From contig NZ_RAQC01000003.1 in the NCBI RefSeq assembly GCF_003610405.1, positions 109,301-173,300 of the forward strand: 64,000 nt of DNA. The letters are read 5' to 3'. Position 1 is the first letter of the stretch. Every line of letters starts with the position of its first letter. This document shows positions 1 to 9,376 of the stretch, in pieces. Position numbers and translations under genes: made by a program. This DNA is from Microbacterium sp. AG238. Lineage in GTDB: Bacteria; Actinomycetota; Actinomycetes; Actinomycetales; Microbacteriaceae. The notes under the pieces are model-generated. The model saw only the letters and a program-made list of their open reading frames with translations. It was not told the DNA's origin and ran no database searches.

Positions 1-28
1 CGTCGACTGGCGCCAGGGCGGATCCAGC

Positions 29-709
29 GTGCGCCGCTGGCGCGAGATGATGCTCGCCTGGTCGCTCGTGAGCCTCGGCGGCGGCATCCTGCTGGGGTAT
101 CTCGTGCTGTGGCTCCAGCCCGCCGCTGCCTGGTCCGGCATCGCCGCGACGGCGGCGCTCTGGCTCGGGATGCTGATTCCCGTCGTCCTGGCGCTTCGCG
201 TCTCGCGGCCGGCGGGGCTCCTCCGGTTCCGTGCCTCCGACCTCCTCATCGGTCTCGGATTCGGCGTCGTTCTCCGGCTCGCCCAGGGGCTCATCCAGCA
301 GGGGGTCGACGGGCAGGCCCGGTTCCCCGGCCTCCTGCTCGTCGACGGCGGGCTTCCGGCGAGCTGGTGGCTGACGGATGCCGCCGCTGCCGGTGTCGTC
401 GCGCCCGTCCTGGAGGAGTTCTTCTTCCGCGGGGTCGTGCTCGTCGCCGTCTACACGCTCCTGCGCCGCTCCGCGGGGCCGGCGACCGCGGGTGTCGCCG
501 CCCTGCTCGTCTCGACGGCGGTCTTCCTGGTGAGTCACCTCATCGGCGGCGACCTGGGCGTCGACGGCGTGCTCTCGATCGCGCTCGTGGGGGCGGTGTG
601 CGCCGGGCTCATGCTCCTGACCGGGCGCATCTGGACCGGCGTCGTCACGCACGTCGTCTACAACCTCTCGGGGGTCGGCCTCGCCCTCGTCGGAACCTTC
701 GCGGCCTGA
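29..709 (+). CDS. CPBP-family intramembrane metalloprotease
   Basis: A membrane protein of about 226 residues made almost entirely of hydrophobic segments. The CPBP (CAAX protease/bacteriocin-processing) signature is visible: Glu129-Glu130 followed by Arg134 inside a membrane helix, then a Ser-x-His pair in the next helix, then a C-terminal His-Val-Val-Tyr-Asn. These are the expected metal-binding and catalytic residues. Family members cleave peptides within the membrane; the substrate here is unknown. The frame stays open to the left edge of the window with no stop, so the GTG at 29 is only the first start I can see and the true N-terminus may lie upstream. The next gene begins 25 bases downstream on the same strand, so the two may be co-transcribed. 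Confidence 0.8.
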   Translation: MRRWREMMLAWSLVSLGGGILLGYLVLWLQPAAAWSGIAATAALWLGMLIPVVLALRVSRPAGLLRFRASDLLIGLGFGVVLRLAQGLIQQGVDGQARFPGLLLVDGGLPASWWLTDAAAAGVVAPVLEEFFFRGVVLVAVYTLLRRSAGPATAGVAALLVSTAVFLVSHLIGGDLGVDGVLSIALVGAVCAGLMLLTGRIWTGVVTHVVYNLSGVGLALVGTFAA

Positions 710-734
710 GTCCTCGCCTCGGCACGGAGTCCGC

Positions 735-2381
735 ATGACGACCTGGTGGAACGCGGTCTCCGGCGGCGGCTTCTACACCCGCTGGAGCGCCGCTGTGTCG
801 CTGGTGGTCGCCGGGATCTTCTCGGTGCCCTCGATCGGCGGGGTGGGCATCGAGGCCTACCTGCGCGGCGCGACGGTCGCCGTCCTCGGGTGGGCGGTCC
901 TCGCGGCGCTGCTCGTGCCCGTGGCCGTCGCGGAACGACGACTGCCGTCACGGACCGCCCGCGGCGCGCTGGTGCTCGTCGGCCTCGTCGCGGTGGCGAC
1001 GATGCGCTCCTTCGTCAACGACGCGATCAGCTCGGCACTGTTCGGCATCGTTCCCAGCGGACCGATGCCCTCGCGCATCGCGACCAACCTCGTGACCGCC
1101 GTCGCGCTGCTGTCGATCGTGGCCGTCATCACGTCACGTCACGCCGCGTCGCGTGCCGCCGCCGAACGGCTGCGCGCGGCGCTCGCGCGGGTCGCGAGCG
1201 CCGAGGCGCAGCGACAGCGAATCGCATCGGAGTCGCGGGCGGCCCTGGTCACCGGTATCGCGGAACTGCGTCGCGCTCGCGAACACATGCTCGGCGGCCC
1301 GGTCGACTTCGAGGCCGTCCGCGCGTTCTCCGAGGAGGTTCGCGCACTCAGTCACCGTGTGGATCGGATGCGGCGACGTCCCGACGCCGGAGCCTCCGAC
1401 GCTCCGCTGCCGCGCGAGCCGCTGCCTCACGAGCCGAGCCCGCGCCTGTCGCTCCGTCTGATCGCCCCGCCCTGGCTCAGCGTCGCGCCGCTGTATGCCG
1501 TGGCCTGCATGCCGTACGCCATCGCGGCGGGTGGAGCGGGGGTCGGCCTCGCCGGTCTGGGCGGCGGCATCCTCGTCGATCTCGTCGCCGGTGCCGTTGT
1601 GCGCCGGTGGGCGCGCCCGCCGAGACCCGTCGCCTTCCTGGCGAGCTGGACCGCCGCCGGCGTCGCGATGAGCATGGTCACCTATCTCTTCCTGCCGCAC
1701 ATCGGTGTGCTCGGGCTGGTTCCCGTGCTCGCCGTCCCCGTCGTCGCGGTCCTGGTCGCTCTCTGTCGCGACGCCCTTTCCCGGGCCGGTGCCGACGAGC
1801 GCCGCGCGGCCGCGGGCCTCGCGGAGGTCGCCCGCGAGGCGGCCGAGGTCGACGAGGGGGCCTCCGCCCGCCGGGCGATCGACGTGCTCCATGGGCGCGC
1901 GCAGGGTGCATGCGTGGTCTTCGGGGCCCGCGTCGACGAGCGGGCCCCCACACCGGATGAGGTGGCGGACTTCCGGGGCCGAACCGAGGCGGCGTTCGAC
2001 GACATCCTCGACAAGGGGGTCTCCGAGCGGATGCCTGCGAGCGAGTCGCTCGATCGTCTGATCGAGGCGTGGGCGCCCGCCGTCGCGGTCACGCAGCACA
2101 TCGACGACGCCGTCCGGCACCGGCTGGCCGACCCGGAGACCGCCGACCGTGTCGTCTCCCTCGTCACCGACGCGCTCGTCAACGCCGTCAAACACTCCGG
2201 GGCGCGCCGGGCGCACGTGGTCGCGCGCGTCACGGGCTCGGGGGCGCTTCTCCTGCGAGTCTCGTCGCCCGGACGACTCGTGCCGCATCCCGGCCGCGGC
2301 CTCGGGACCCGCGGACGTCGAGTGTTCCAGGACGGCGACGACGTCGTCCTGGAATCGGTCTTTCCGCTGCCGTCAGTGTGA
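735..2381 (+). CDS. Membrane sensor protein with degenerate histidine-kinase-like ATPase domain
   Basis: 548 residues. Hydrophobic segments fill roughly residues 15-130 and 240-335, separated by a charged helical linker. The C-terminus carries an N-box-like motif, ALVNAVKH near residue 480, followed by a shortened region ending GRGLGTRG...VFQDGDDVVLE. That resembles a GHKL ATPase with degraded G boxes. No canonical H-box is visible, although a conserved LSH lies in the linker. A GGAG ribosome site precedes ATG 735. A clear paralogue lies at 31174-32964 with the same WW-A-SGG-F opening, the same VLHGR-QG-C motif and the same ending. Sensory or anti-sigma-like signalling is an inference. Its 3' end overlaps the convergent kinase by 9 bases. 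Confidence 0.6.
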   Translation: MTTWWNAVSGGGFYTRWSAAVSLVVAGIFSVPSIGGVGIEAYLRGATVAVLGWAVLAALLVPVAVAERRLPSRTARGALVLVGLVAVATMRSFVNDAISSALFGIVPSGPMPSRIATNLVTAVALLSIVAVITSRHAASRAAAERLRAALARVASAEAQRQRIASESRAALVTGIAELRRAREHMLGGPVDFEAVRAFSEEVRALSHRVDRMRRRPDAGASDAPLPREPLPHEPSPRLSLRLIAPPWLSVAPLYAVACMPYAIAAGGAGVGLAGLGGGILVDLVAGAVVRRWARPPRPVAFLASWTAAGVAMSMVTYLFLPHIGVLGLVPVLAVPVVAVLVALCRDALSRAGADERRAAAGLAEVAREAAEVDEGASARRAIDVLHGRAQGACVVFGARVDERAPTPDEVADFRGRTEAAFDDILDKGVSERMPASESLDRLIEAWAPAVAVTQHIDDAVRHRLADPETADRVVSLVTDALVNAVKHSGARRAHVVARVTGSGALLLRVSSPGRLVPHPGRGLGTRGRRVFQDGDDVVLESVFPLPSV

Positions 2382-3446
2382 GGGCGGCAGGCGCAGGGTG
2401 ACCGTCGTGCCGACCCCGCGAGTGCTCTCGATGAACGCCTCGCCGCCCAGCCGCCGCGCGATGTCGCGGACGCTCGCGAGACCCACGCCCGTGCCGCCGT
2501 CACCGGGGTCGGAGAGTCGTCCGCGGTGGTACGGCTCGAAGATCGACGCGAGGTCGGCCGGATCGATGCCGCGTCCGCTGTCGGCGACGGAGACGACAGC
2601 GGCATCCGGTTCCTCCGACACCGAGACGACGATCGCGTCCTCGCTGTACTTCGCGGCGTTGTCGATGATGTTCGCCAGAGCCCGGCGCAGCAGCGCGCGA
2701 TCGGTCGACACGTGCGCGCGGCCCGCGCCCCGCACCGCCACCCGCTCGTTGACGTCGCCCGGCAGGACGAGCTCGGCCGCCTCGCGGGCGAGGGTGAGCA
2801 GATCGGTCTCCTCGCTCTCGTCGCCGTGGCCGCCCCGCACGTGCGCCGACAGCTCTCCCGCCATCGCGATGATGTGGTCGGTCACGCGCGACACGTGCTG
2901 CAGCAGTCCGGCCTGAGCCGCGGGGATCTCGTCCTCGAGCAGATCGACGTATCCCCGCAACGCCGTGATCGGAGAGAGGAGGTCGTGGGCGAAGGCGCGG
3001 AGGAAGCCGTCCTTCTCGTCGTCGATGCGCTTGGCCTCGCTGAGGTCGCGCACGATCTTCACGAAGCCCGCGGACGCGTTGTCGTCGTCGCGGACGGCCG
3101 TGATGAGCACGTGCGCCCAGAAGAGCGAGCCGTCCCCGCGCACGCGCCAGCCGGTGTCCTCGACCGACCCCTCGGCGCGAGCGGCGGCGAGCAGTCGCTC
3201 CGGCCGGCCGCGCTCCCGGTCCTCGGGCCGGTAGAACCGCGAGAACGGCGTGCCGATGACGTCAGGCGCGGCGCACCGCTTGAGCCGCTCGGCCCCGGGG
3301 TTCCACGACCGCACCACGCCGGCGTCGTCGAGCTCGACGATCGCGACCGAGGTCACTTGCGCTGCCCAGTCGGTCGAGGCGCCCGCGAGGGGCGCCCTCG
3401 CCGCGGGGGCGTGGTCGTAGGGGGGAGCGCTCATCATCGTCGTCAC
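2373..3446 (-). CDS. PAS-domain sensor histidine kinase (orphan)
   Basis: 357 residues with no obvious membrane segment, so probably cytoplasmic. A PAS domain covers about residues 25-140 and a HisKA helix follows, with FAHDLLSPI placing the phospho-accepting His at residue 154. HATPase_c boxes come next: the N-box NIIDNAAKYS, the G1 box DSGRGIDP and the G2 box GGTGVGLASV. It should autophosphorylate and pass phosphate to a response regulator, but none is encoded nearby. It is followed on the same strand by no gene; the second kinase lies just upstream, so the two could share a transcript. The H-box reads HDLLSP rather than the common HELRTP. Confidence 0.85.
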   Translation of the reverse strand: MTTMMSAPPYDHAPAARAPLAGASTDWAAQVTSVAIVELDDAGVVRSWNPGAERLKRCAAPDVIGTPFSRFYRPEDRERGRPERLLAAARAEGSVEDTGWRVRGDGSLFWAHVLITAVRDDDNASAGFVKIVRDLSEAKRIDDEKDGFLRAFAHDLLSPITALRGYVDLLEDEIPAAQAGLLQHVSRVTDHIIAMAGELSAHVRGGHGDESEETDLLTLAREAAELVLPGDVNERVAVRGAGRAHVSTDRALLRRALANIIDNAAKYSEDAIVVSVSEEPDAAVVSVADSGRGIDPADLASIFEPYHRGRLSDPGDGGTGVGLASVRDIARRLGGEAFIESTRGVGTTVTLRLPPSH

Positions 3447-3485
3447 CTCGAACGGGCCGAGTTGTCGGGAGTCTCAGCGTCGGGA

Positions 3486-5183
3486 TCATTCTCCTGTCGC
3501 GGTGAATGTCGCGCCTGCACTTGACACGGGCGCGCTGAGGGGCCGCTCGCGTGGTGACGTGGTGGGCAGCACGATGGCCATCGCGGTGCCGCCGGACGCG
3601 GACGCTCCCACCCGGACACGCCCGCCGTGAGCCACGACCGCGTTGCGGACCACCGAGAGCCCGATGCCGAAGCCCTGGATCGCGTGCTCGCGAGCGTACG
3701 TCGTGCGGTAGAACGGGTCGAAGACGCGGGTCCGCTCGAGAGAAGTCAGGCCCGGGCCGCTGTCGCTGACGACGATGTGGATGCCCGAGTCGTCCACGCG
3801 CTGACCGATCACGACGGCCGACGCGGGTGGGCTGAACTTCAGGGCGTTGACCAGCAGCTCCTCGAGCGACTGGCGGATGCGCACGGGGTCGAGGACGACG
3901 CGTTCGTCCGTCGCGCCGATCTGCTGGATCGAGCTGCCGCGGCGCTCGGCCTGCGGCGTGACGGCGCGCACCGCCGAGGCGATCAGATCGCTGAGGGTCA
4001 CGGGCCGCGGTGACACCTCGGTGTCGGTCGAGGCGGCGGCGAGCAGCTCGTTGATGCGGTCCGTCAGCACGAGGACGTTGCGCTCGACGAGCGAGAGGTA
4101 GCGCATCGCGGCCGGATCGTCCGACCCCACTCGCTCCGTCAGCAGATCGAGGTATCCGGTGACGCTCGTCAGCGGCGTGCGCAGCTCGTGCGACACGGTC
4201 CGCAGGAAGTCGTGCCGGATCTGCGCGGCGTCGGCCATCTCCGTGACGTCGTGGGCGACGACGAGCGTGCCCAGCAGGGTGCCGTCGGCGCGGCGCACGC
4301 GGTCGGAGTCGGCGAGGATCGCGCGCTGCGCCATCGGCGGCCCGACCCACTCGATGGCCTCGCTCACCCTCTCGCCCCGCAGGGCCCGGGGGATCAGCTG
4401 CTCGTGACGGGGGACGGGCGTGGCGCGGTCGGCGGCCAGCACCGCGTCGCCCGCGTAGGGGGGTTCGTCCAAGGAGAAGCCCGACGCGACCGAGAGGTCC
4501 TCGGCGGTCCGGTTGGCCAGGACCAGGCGACCCGCGTCGTCGTACAGCGCCACGCCGCTGCGCACCGTGTCGAGCACGGTGCGCAGCACCAGCTCGTTGT
4601 CGTGGGCTTGCGTGAGCGCGCGCGCCCGCTCCTCGTGCGATGAGCGGAGACGACGGCTGCTCCGGCGCAGATGCTGCGCCGCGATGTTGACGACGACGGC
4701 GACGGCGAGGATGAGTACCGGGAGAGTGAAGACGTTGACCCACTCGAGCGCCGTGACCGGCAAGGTGCCGCGCACGACGAAGGGCAGGGAGGTCATGAAC
4801 GCCGCGCCGCCCACCGCCGCGACGAAGGCGACCGGCGGGAACCCGTACGCGATCCACAGGATCGGGAAGATCGCGAGCATGCTCACGCCGGGCAGCAGCC
4901 AGACGACCTCGGTCCGCAGCAGCGCGACGGCGAGGATGTCAGAGAACGCCAGCACGATCAGCCATGACGGCGAGAACCGTTCCCACGGGACGAGCGCGCC
5001 GGCCATCGTGGTGACGATGACGAGGATCACGGCTGCACCGACGAACGGCGACGACAGCGAGGACGGCGCCCCGACGGCGAGGGCGCAGATCACGACGAGC
5101 GTGCCGACGACGAACGGCAGCTGCGCGCGCGTGAACACCCGGATGCGCCCGACGCGCGCACGCTGCAATTCGAACAGGGGCAT
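3486..5183 (-). CDS. Membrane sensor histidine kinase (orphan)
   Basis: About 565 residues starting at MPLFELQRARVGR. Five or six hydrophobic segments fill residues 20-175, then a coiled stretch, then a PAS-like domain (about 200-310). The HisKA motif SHELRTPLTSVTGYL puts the active His at residue 332. HATPase boxes ELLVNALKF, DSGPGLT and GFGIGLSVV follow. I chose ATG 5183 because the membrane region begins just after it; an in-frame ATG at 5207 is a possible longer start. It is transcribed divergently from rplM across a 227-base gap. No response regulator is seen next to it. The signal it senses is unknown. Confidence 0.85.
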   Translation of the reverse strand: MPLFELQRARVGRIRVFTRAQLPFVVGTLVVICALAVGAPSSLSSPFVGAAVILVIVTTMAGALVPWERFSPSWLIVLAFSDILAVALLRTEVVWLLPGVSMLAIFPILWIAYGFPPVAFVAAVGGAAFMTSLPFVVRGTLPVTALEWVNVFTLPVLILAVAVVVNIAAQHLRRSSRRLRSSHEERARALTQAHDNELVLRTVLDTVRSGVALYDDAGRLVLANRTAEDLSVASGFSLDEPPYAGDAVLAADRATPVPRHEQLIPRALRGERVSEAIEWVGPPMAQRAILADSDRVRRADGTLLGTLVVAHDVTEMADAAQIRHDFLRTVSHELRTPLTSVTGYLDLLTERVGSDDPAAMRYLSLVERNVLVLTDRINELLAAASTDTEVSPRPVTLSDLIASAVRAVTPQAERRGSSIQQIGATDERVVLDPVRIRQSLEELLVNALKFSPPASAVVIGQRVDDSGIHIVVSDSGPGLTSLERTRVFDPFYRTTYAREHAIQGFGIGLSVVRNAVVAHGGRVRVGASASGGTAMAIVLPTTSPRERPLSAPVSSAGATFTATGE

Positions 5184-5244
5184 CCGGGGTCTCCGATCGG
5201 GGTGCATGAGAGATCGAGGACGGCCCGGGGGGACAGGCGCGGCT

Positions 5245-5272
5245 TTGATAACGTCGACCGATAGCGTACGCT
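5245..5272 (+). promoter_or_regulatory. Probable rplM-rpsI promoter
   Basis: TTGATA at 5245-5250 and TACGCT at 5267-5272 are separated by 16 bases and match actinobacterial sigma-70 -35 and -10 boxes (TTGAnn, TAnnnT). The inferred transcript would have a 5' leader of about 130 bases before the rplM GTG. That leader length fits ribosomal protein operons that are controlled at the mRNA level, but I did not identify a specific L13 or S9 binding structure. Confidence 0.5.
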
Positions 5273-5410
5273 GTCTCTTTGGTGCGCATGCCATGCAGGC
5301 GTGTCGCCACGAACGTGAGCCCTCCACTGGCGTGTTCGTCCCCGTCGGACGAACCACCCCGGAGCGGGATTCACGAACTCCTCCGTTCGATTCAAGAAAG
5401 CAGCACTACT

Positions 5411-5857
5411 GTGACGCGCACTTTCACCCCCAAGGCTGGCGAGATCCAGCGCGAGTGGCTGGTCATCGACGCAACCGACGTCGTTCTCGGCCGCCTCGCC
5501 TCGCACGCCGCCGTCCTCCTCCGCGGCAAGCACAAGGCTTCGTTCGCTCCTCACGTCGACACCGGTGACTTCGTCATCGTCGTCAACGCCGAGAAGGTGG
5601 CCCTGACCGGTCAGAAGCTCCAGAAGAAGATGGCCTACCGCCACTCGGGCTACCCGGGCGGTCTCAAGTCGGTCTCCTACGAGGAGCTGCTCGAGAAGAA
5701 CCCCGTCCGCGCGGTCGAGAAGGCCATTCGCGGCATGCTCCCGAAGAACAGCCTGGGCCGCCAGCAGCTCTCGAAGCTCAAGGTCTACGCCGGTGCCGAG
5801 CACCCGCACGCTGCGCAGCAGCCCACCACCTACACCTTCGACCAGGTCGCCCAGTAA
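5411..5857 (+). CDS. rplM: 50S ribosomal protein L13
   Basis: 148 residues, the usual length of the family. The protein opens [16 protein letters not shown] and contains the L13 core ([16 protein letters not shown], later [19 protein letters not shown], and the [12 protein letters not shown] tail). It binds 23S rRNA early in large-subunit assembly. The GTG at 5411 is chosen because family members begin at this residue; upstream in-frame codons encode a proline-rich stretch unlike L13. rpsI follows after 29 bases, the standard L13-S9 operon. No strong Shine-Dalgarno sequence is visible in front of this GTG. Confidence 0.97.
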   Translation: MTRTFTPKAGEIQREWLVIDATDVVLGRLASHAAVLLRGKHKASFAPHVDTGDFVIVVNAEKVALTGQKLQKKMAYRHSGYPGGLKSVSYEELLEKNPVRAVEKAIRGMLPKNSLGRQQLSKLKVYAGAEHPHAAQQPTTYTFDQVAQ

Positions 5858-5886
5858 GCGCCGCGAAAACACTCAAGGAACCACTG

Positions 5887-6378
5887 ATGGCGAAGATCGC
5901 TGACTCCCTCGAGGAGACCCCCCAGAACTACTCGACCGAGACGCCCGCCGCGGAGGCCGCTGCCGCTTCCGCTCCGCGTCCGGTCCTCTCGGTCCCCGGT
6001 GCCGCCGTGGGTCGCCGCAAGCAGGCCATCGCCCGCGTGCGCCTCATCCCCGGTTCGGGCACGGTCACGGTCAACGGGCGCACGCTCGAGGACTACTTCC
6101 CGAACAAGCTGCACCAGCAGCTCATCAACGACCCGTTCACGGTGCTCGAGCTCGCCGGCTCGTACGACGTCATCGCGCGCATCTCCGGCGGTGGCCCTTC
6201 GGGTCAGGCCGGCGCGCTGCGTCTCGGCATCGCCCGTGCGCTCAACGAGATCGACGCTGAGAACAACCGCCCGACCCTGAAGAAGGCCGGCTTCCTCTCG
6301 CGCGACGCTCGCGTGAAGGAGCGCAAGAAGGCCGGTCTCAAGAAGGCCCGCAAGGCTCCTCAGTACTCGAAGCGTTAA
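5887..6378 (+). CDS. rpsI: 30S ribosomal protein S9
   Basis: 163 residues. The first 40 or so residues are an Ala/Pro/Glu-rich extension typical of actinobacterial S9. The conserved core begins at [20 protein letters not shown] and ends in the Lys/Arg-rich [12 protein letters not shown] tail, which in S9 reaches the P-site tRNA. AAGGA stands 9 bases before ATG 5887. Second gene of the rplM operon; glmM begins 5 bases after its stop, so read-through into amino-sugar synthesis is likely. Confidence 0.97.
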   Translation: MAKIADSLEETPQNYSTETPAAEAAAASAPRPVLSVPGAAVGRRKQAIARVRLIPGSGTVTVNGRTLEDYFPNKLHQQLINDPFTVLELAGSYDVIARISGGGPSGQAGALRLGIARALNEIDAENNRPTLKKAGFLSRDARVKERKKAGLKKARKAPQYSKR

Positions 6379-6383
6379 GCTCC

Positions 6384-7745
6384 GTGGCGCTGTTCGGTAC
6401 GGACGGTGTTCGGGGGCTGGCCAACGGCCCCCTCACCGCCGAACTCGCACTCACCCTGGCCCAGGCGACTGCCGTCGTCCTGGGCCAGGGCCGTATCGCC
6501 GAGGCGCGCAAGTCCGCCGGCAAGCGGCTGACCGCTGTCGTGGCGCGTGACCCCCGCGTTTCGGGCGAGTTCCTCTCCGCCGCCGTGGCCGCTGGGCTCG
6601 CCTCCTCCGGGGTCGACGTGCTCGACGCGGGCGTTCTGCCCACCCCTGCTGCGGCGTTCCTCGTCGGCGACATCGACGCCGACTTCGGCGTCATGGTCTC
6701 GGCGTCCCACAACCCTGCTCCCGACAACGGCATCAAGATCTTCGCGCGCGGCGGCGTCAAGCTCCCCGACGAGGTCGAGCGCCGTATCGAAGAGGCCCTC
6801 ACCGGTCCCAAGCTCCAGCCGACGGGTGCCGCCGTCGGCCGCATCCGCGTGTTCGCCGACGCCGAGGACCGCTACGTCGTCCACCTTCTCGGCTCGCTGC
6901 CCCACACGCTCGACGGCATCCACGTCGTCATCGACTGCGCGCACGGCGCCGCGTCGGGGGTGTCTCCGCAGACGTTCCGAGACGCCGGTGCGAAGGTCAC
7001 CGTGATCGGTGCCGACCCCGACGGCCTCAACATCAACGACGGCGTCGGCTCGACCCACCTCGACCGCGTCGCGGCGGAGGTCATCCGCACCGGCGCCGAC
7101 ATCGGCATCGCCCACGACGGCGACGCCGACCGCTGCCTCGCCGTCGACGCCGACGGCCGCGTGATCGACGGCGACCAGATCATGGCCATCCTCGCGGTGG
7201 CGATGAAAGAACGCGGACGCCTGCCCTTCAACACCCTCGTCGCGACCGTGATGAGCAACCTCGGTCTGCACCGGGCGATGGCCGAACACGGCATCGCCGT
7301 CGAGCAGACCGCCGTCGGCGATCGCTACGTGCTCGAGCGGATGAATCAGGGCCGTTTCGGGCTCGGCGGCGAGCAGAGCGGGCATGTCATCATGAGCCGC
7401 TACGCGACGACCGGCGACGGCCTGCTGACGGGGCTCCACCTCGCCGCCGAGATGGCGCGCCAGCGCAAGACCGCTGCCGAGCTCGCATCCGTCATGACGG
7501 TGTATCCGCAGGTGCTCGTCAACGTTCGCGGCGTCGACCGCGACCGGGTCACGAGCGACGCGGGTGTCCAGGATGCCGTCGCCGCCGCGTCCGCGCGCCT
7601 CGGCGACTCCGGCCGCGTGCTGCTGCGCGCGTCGGGCACCGAGCCGCTCGTGCGGGTCATGGTCGAGGCGACGACGGAGGATGAGGCCCGGACGATCGCC
7701 GACGAGCTCGCCGGTGTCGTGGCCGACCGACTCTCCCTCAGCTGA
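6384..7745 (+). CDS. glmM: Phosphoglucosamine mutase
   Basis: 453 residues, full length for the family. It interconverts glucosamine-6-phosphate and glucosamine-1-phosphate, the step before GlmU in UDP-GlcNAc synthesis; GlmS, the preceding enzyme, is also in this window (37127). The N-terminus [11 protein letters not shown], the phosphoserine loop [14 protein letters not shown], the metal loop DGDADRC and the C-terminal phosphate-binding [12 protein letters not shown] are all intact. GTG 6384 lies 5 bases after rpsI, so it probably belongs to the same operon. Its end overlaps the convergent oxidoreductase by 8 bases. Confidence 0.96.
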   Translation: MALFGTDGVRGLANGPLTAELALTLAQATAVVLGQGRIAEARKSAGKRLTAVVARDPRVSGEFLSAAVAAGLASSGVDVLDAGVLPTPAAAFLVGDIDADFGVMVSASHNPAPDNGIKIFARGGVKLPDEVERRIEEALTGPKLQPTGAAVGRIRVFADAEDRYVVHLLGSLPHTLDGIHVVIDCAHGAASGVSPQTFRDAGAKVTVIGADPDGLNINDGVGSTHLDRVAAEVIRTGADIGIAHDGDADRCLAVDADGRVIDGDQIMAILAVAMKERGRLPFNTLVATVMSNLGLHRAMAEHGIAVEQTAVGDRYVLERMNQGRFGLGGEQSGHVIMSRYATTGDGLLTGLHLAAEMARQRKTAAELASVMTVYPQVLVNVRGVDRDRVTSDAGVQDAVAAASARLGDSGRVLLRASGTEPLVRVMVEATTEDEARTIADELAGVVADRLSLS

Positions 7746-8952
7746 TCCGTCCCCGCTGCTCCGCCTCGTCCGTCGGCGCTTCGGCGAGGACGAGGCGCGC
7801 GGCATCCGTGGCGCCGGCGACGTTCCACAGCAGCACGCCGACCGGCGCGCCCGACTCGTCACGGTAGTACACGACCGTGCGGGCGCCCGCTTCGTCGTCA
7901 CCGACCTCGACGACGAGCGTGTCGAGGTCGGGATCGAGCGTCCCGACGGCCTCCCACCGCACGCCGAACACCTGCGAGTAGAAGTACGGGGTGTGCCGGT
8001 ACGCCTCGCCGCTGCCGGCCATCGACCGTCCGGCCGCACGGCCCATCTCCTGGGCGTTGTCCACGTGCTCCACCCGGGTGCGTCCCAGCAGACGGTCGGG
8101 GTAGGAGGCGATGTCGCCGGCGGCCCAGATCGCGTCGTCGGAGGTGGCGAGGGACTCATCGACCACGACACCGTCGTCGACGGTGAGTCCGGCCTGTTCG
8201 GCGAGGTCTGTCACGGGCGAGACCCCGAGCCCGAGCACGACGGCGTCACCGCGCAGCCGCGACCCGTCATCGAGCACGACGTCGAGCACAGCATCCGGTC
8301 CGTCCGCGTCGGACTCGCCCGCCACCACCTCGTCGACTCGGCGACCGGCGATGAGACGCACGCCGGCGTCACGGAACAAGCCCTCGTAGCGGTCGGCGAG
8401 CTGCGGCGGGAATGTGCCGTCGCCCAGCGTCTGGCTCGGGAAGACCAGGTCGACCTCGACGTCGTTCTGCACGAGCCCCGCGGCCAGCTCGGCGCCGATG
8501 TAGCCGCCGCCGACGACCACGATCCGGCGGGCCTCGGTCGCGAGCTCGCGCAGTCGGCGATAGTCCTCCGCGGAGCGGAAGAACAGCACCCGGTCGCTGT
8601 CGGGCGCGTCGACCTCGTGCGGGCGTGAGCCCGTCGCGAGGAGCAGCCGGCGATAGCCGACGCGTTCGCCGTCGCCGACCAGCACCGTCCGTCCGTCGCG
8701 ATCGATCTCGGTGACGACGGCCTTCAGGCGGATGTCGGCGCGGGTGTCCTCCGCCGTGCCGAGCGGAACCTGGTCCCACGTGAAGTCGGGGTCGGTCCAC
8801 AGCTTCTTCGACAGCGCCGGGCGCGTGTAGGGCTCGTCGACGTCCGCACTGAGGATGCCGATCGTTGCGTTGTCGTCGATCTCGCGGATGCCGCGGGCCG
8901 CCGCATCCGCGACCATCCCGCCACCGACGATGAGGTAGTCGTAGCTCTGCAT
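7738..8952 (-). CDS. FAD/NAD(P)-dependent oxidoreductase, ferredoxin-reductase-like
   Basis: 404 residues. A FAD-binding Rossmann motif opens the protein ([16 protein letters not shown]). A second NAD(P)-binding motif, [16 protein letters not shown], sits near residue 145-160, and [12 protein letters not shown] near residue 285 contacts the flavin. The short C-terminal domain matches ferredoxin/rubredoxin reductases that feed electrons to oxygenases or P450s. No partner ferredoxin or oxygenase is next to it, so its electron acceptor is unknown. The start ATGCAGAGC is at 8952, in front of a 424-base gap without genes. Confidence 0.85.
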   Translation of the reverse strand: MQSYDYLIVGGGMVADAAARGIREIDDNATIGILSADVDEPYTRPALSKKLWTDPDFTWDQVPLGTAEDTRADIRLKAVVTEIDRDGRTVLVGDGERVGYRRLLLATGSRPHEVDAPDSDRVLFFRSAEDYRRLRELATEARRIVVVGGGYIGAELAAGLVQNDVEVDLVFPSQTLGDGTFPPQLADRYEGLFRDAGVRLIAGRRVDEVVAGESDADGPDAVLDVVLDDGSRLRGDAVVLGLGVSPVTDLAEQAGLTVDDGVVVDESLATSDDAIWAAGDIASYPDRLLGRTRVEHVDNAQEMGRAAGRSMAGSGEAYRHTPYFYSQVFGVRWEAVGTLDPDLDTLVVEVGDDEAGARTVVYYRDESGAPVGVLLWNVAGATDAARLVLAEAPTDEAEQRGRIS

Positions 8953-9036
8953 GCCGCCACGCTAGAGGCCGGCGGTGGGCGATCCCACGCCGTGCCCTCG
9001 AAGCGACGGGCGCGTAAGATGCTCCGCCCGAGAATC

Positions 9037-9076
9037 CACTGCCCGGACGCTCTTCCCCAATCGCGTCCGGGCAGTG
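9037..9076. repeat. 14-bp perfect inverted repeat with TTCCCCAATC in the loop
   Basis: Arms 9037-9050 (CACTGCCCGGACGC) and 9063-9076 pair perfectly; the 12-base loop TCTTCCCCAATC contains CCCCAA. It lies between two divergent genes, so it is not a terminator for either. The same layout, a 14-bp perfect stem with CCCCAA in the loop, recurs at 35726-35774. The rest of the gap 8953-9376 holds a second palindrome (9208-9228) and the GH71 leader; I see no gene in it. Confidence 0.8.
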
Positions 9077-9207
9077 AACCAGCCCGTCCCGCCACTTCCC
9101 CGGGCGGCAGTCGGACCCGAGCAACGAGCCTCATCGGATGTCGGCCCGCTCGGTCTCGGAACGAGATTCACAGTATTGCGTGACGGCGGCGAAGGTGACG
9201 GCTTCGG

Positions 9208-9228
9208 GCAACGTTGAGTCAACGTTGC
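9208..9228. promoter_or_regulatory. Operator-like palindrome upstream of the GH71 gene
   Basis: GCAACGTTG, three bases, CAACGTTGC: two copies of CAACGTTG 11 bp apart, forming one perfect 21-base palindrome. It lies 149 bases before the alpha-glucanase start. The 11-bp phasing puts both copies on one face of the helix, as expected for a dimeric repressor. A central CG flanked by AA and TT is common in LacI-family sites, which would suit a carbohydrate-responsive gene; the regulator is not identified. Confidence 0.5.
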
Positions 9229-9376
9229 GGTTGTCTTCGTGGCGTCTTGCGGTTCGGTTCCGGCCACGGGCATTTGGCGGGATCGGGGCTTCGTGGCACA
9301 CTCGTGGGGATTGCTGGGGGAGGGACTCGGCGGGCGGTATGTGCCCGTCGAGATGATTGTTACCCACGAGGAAGAC

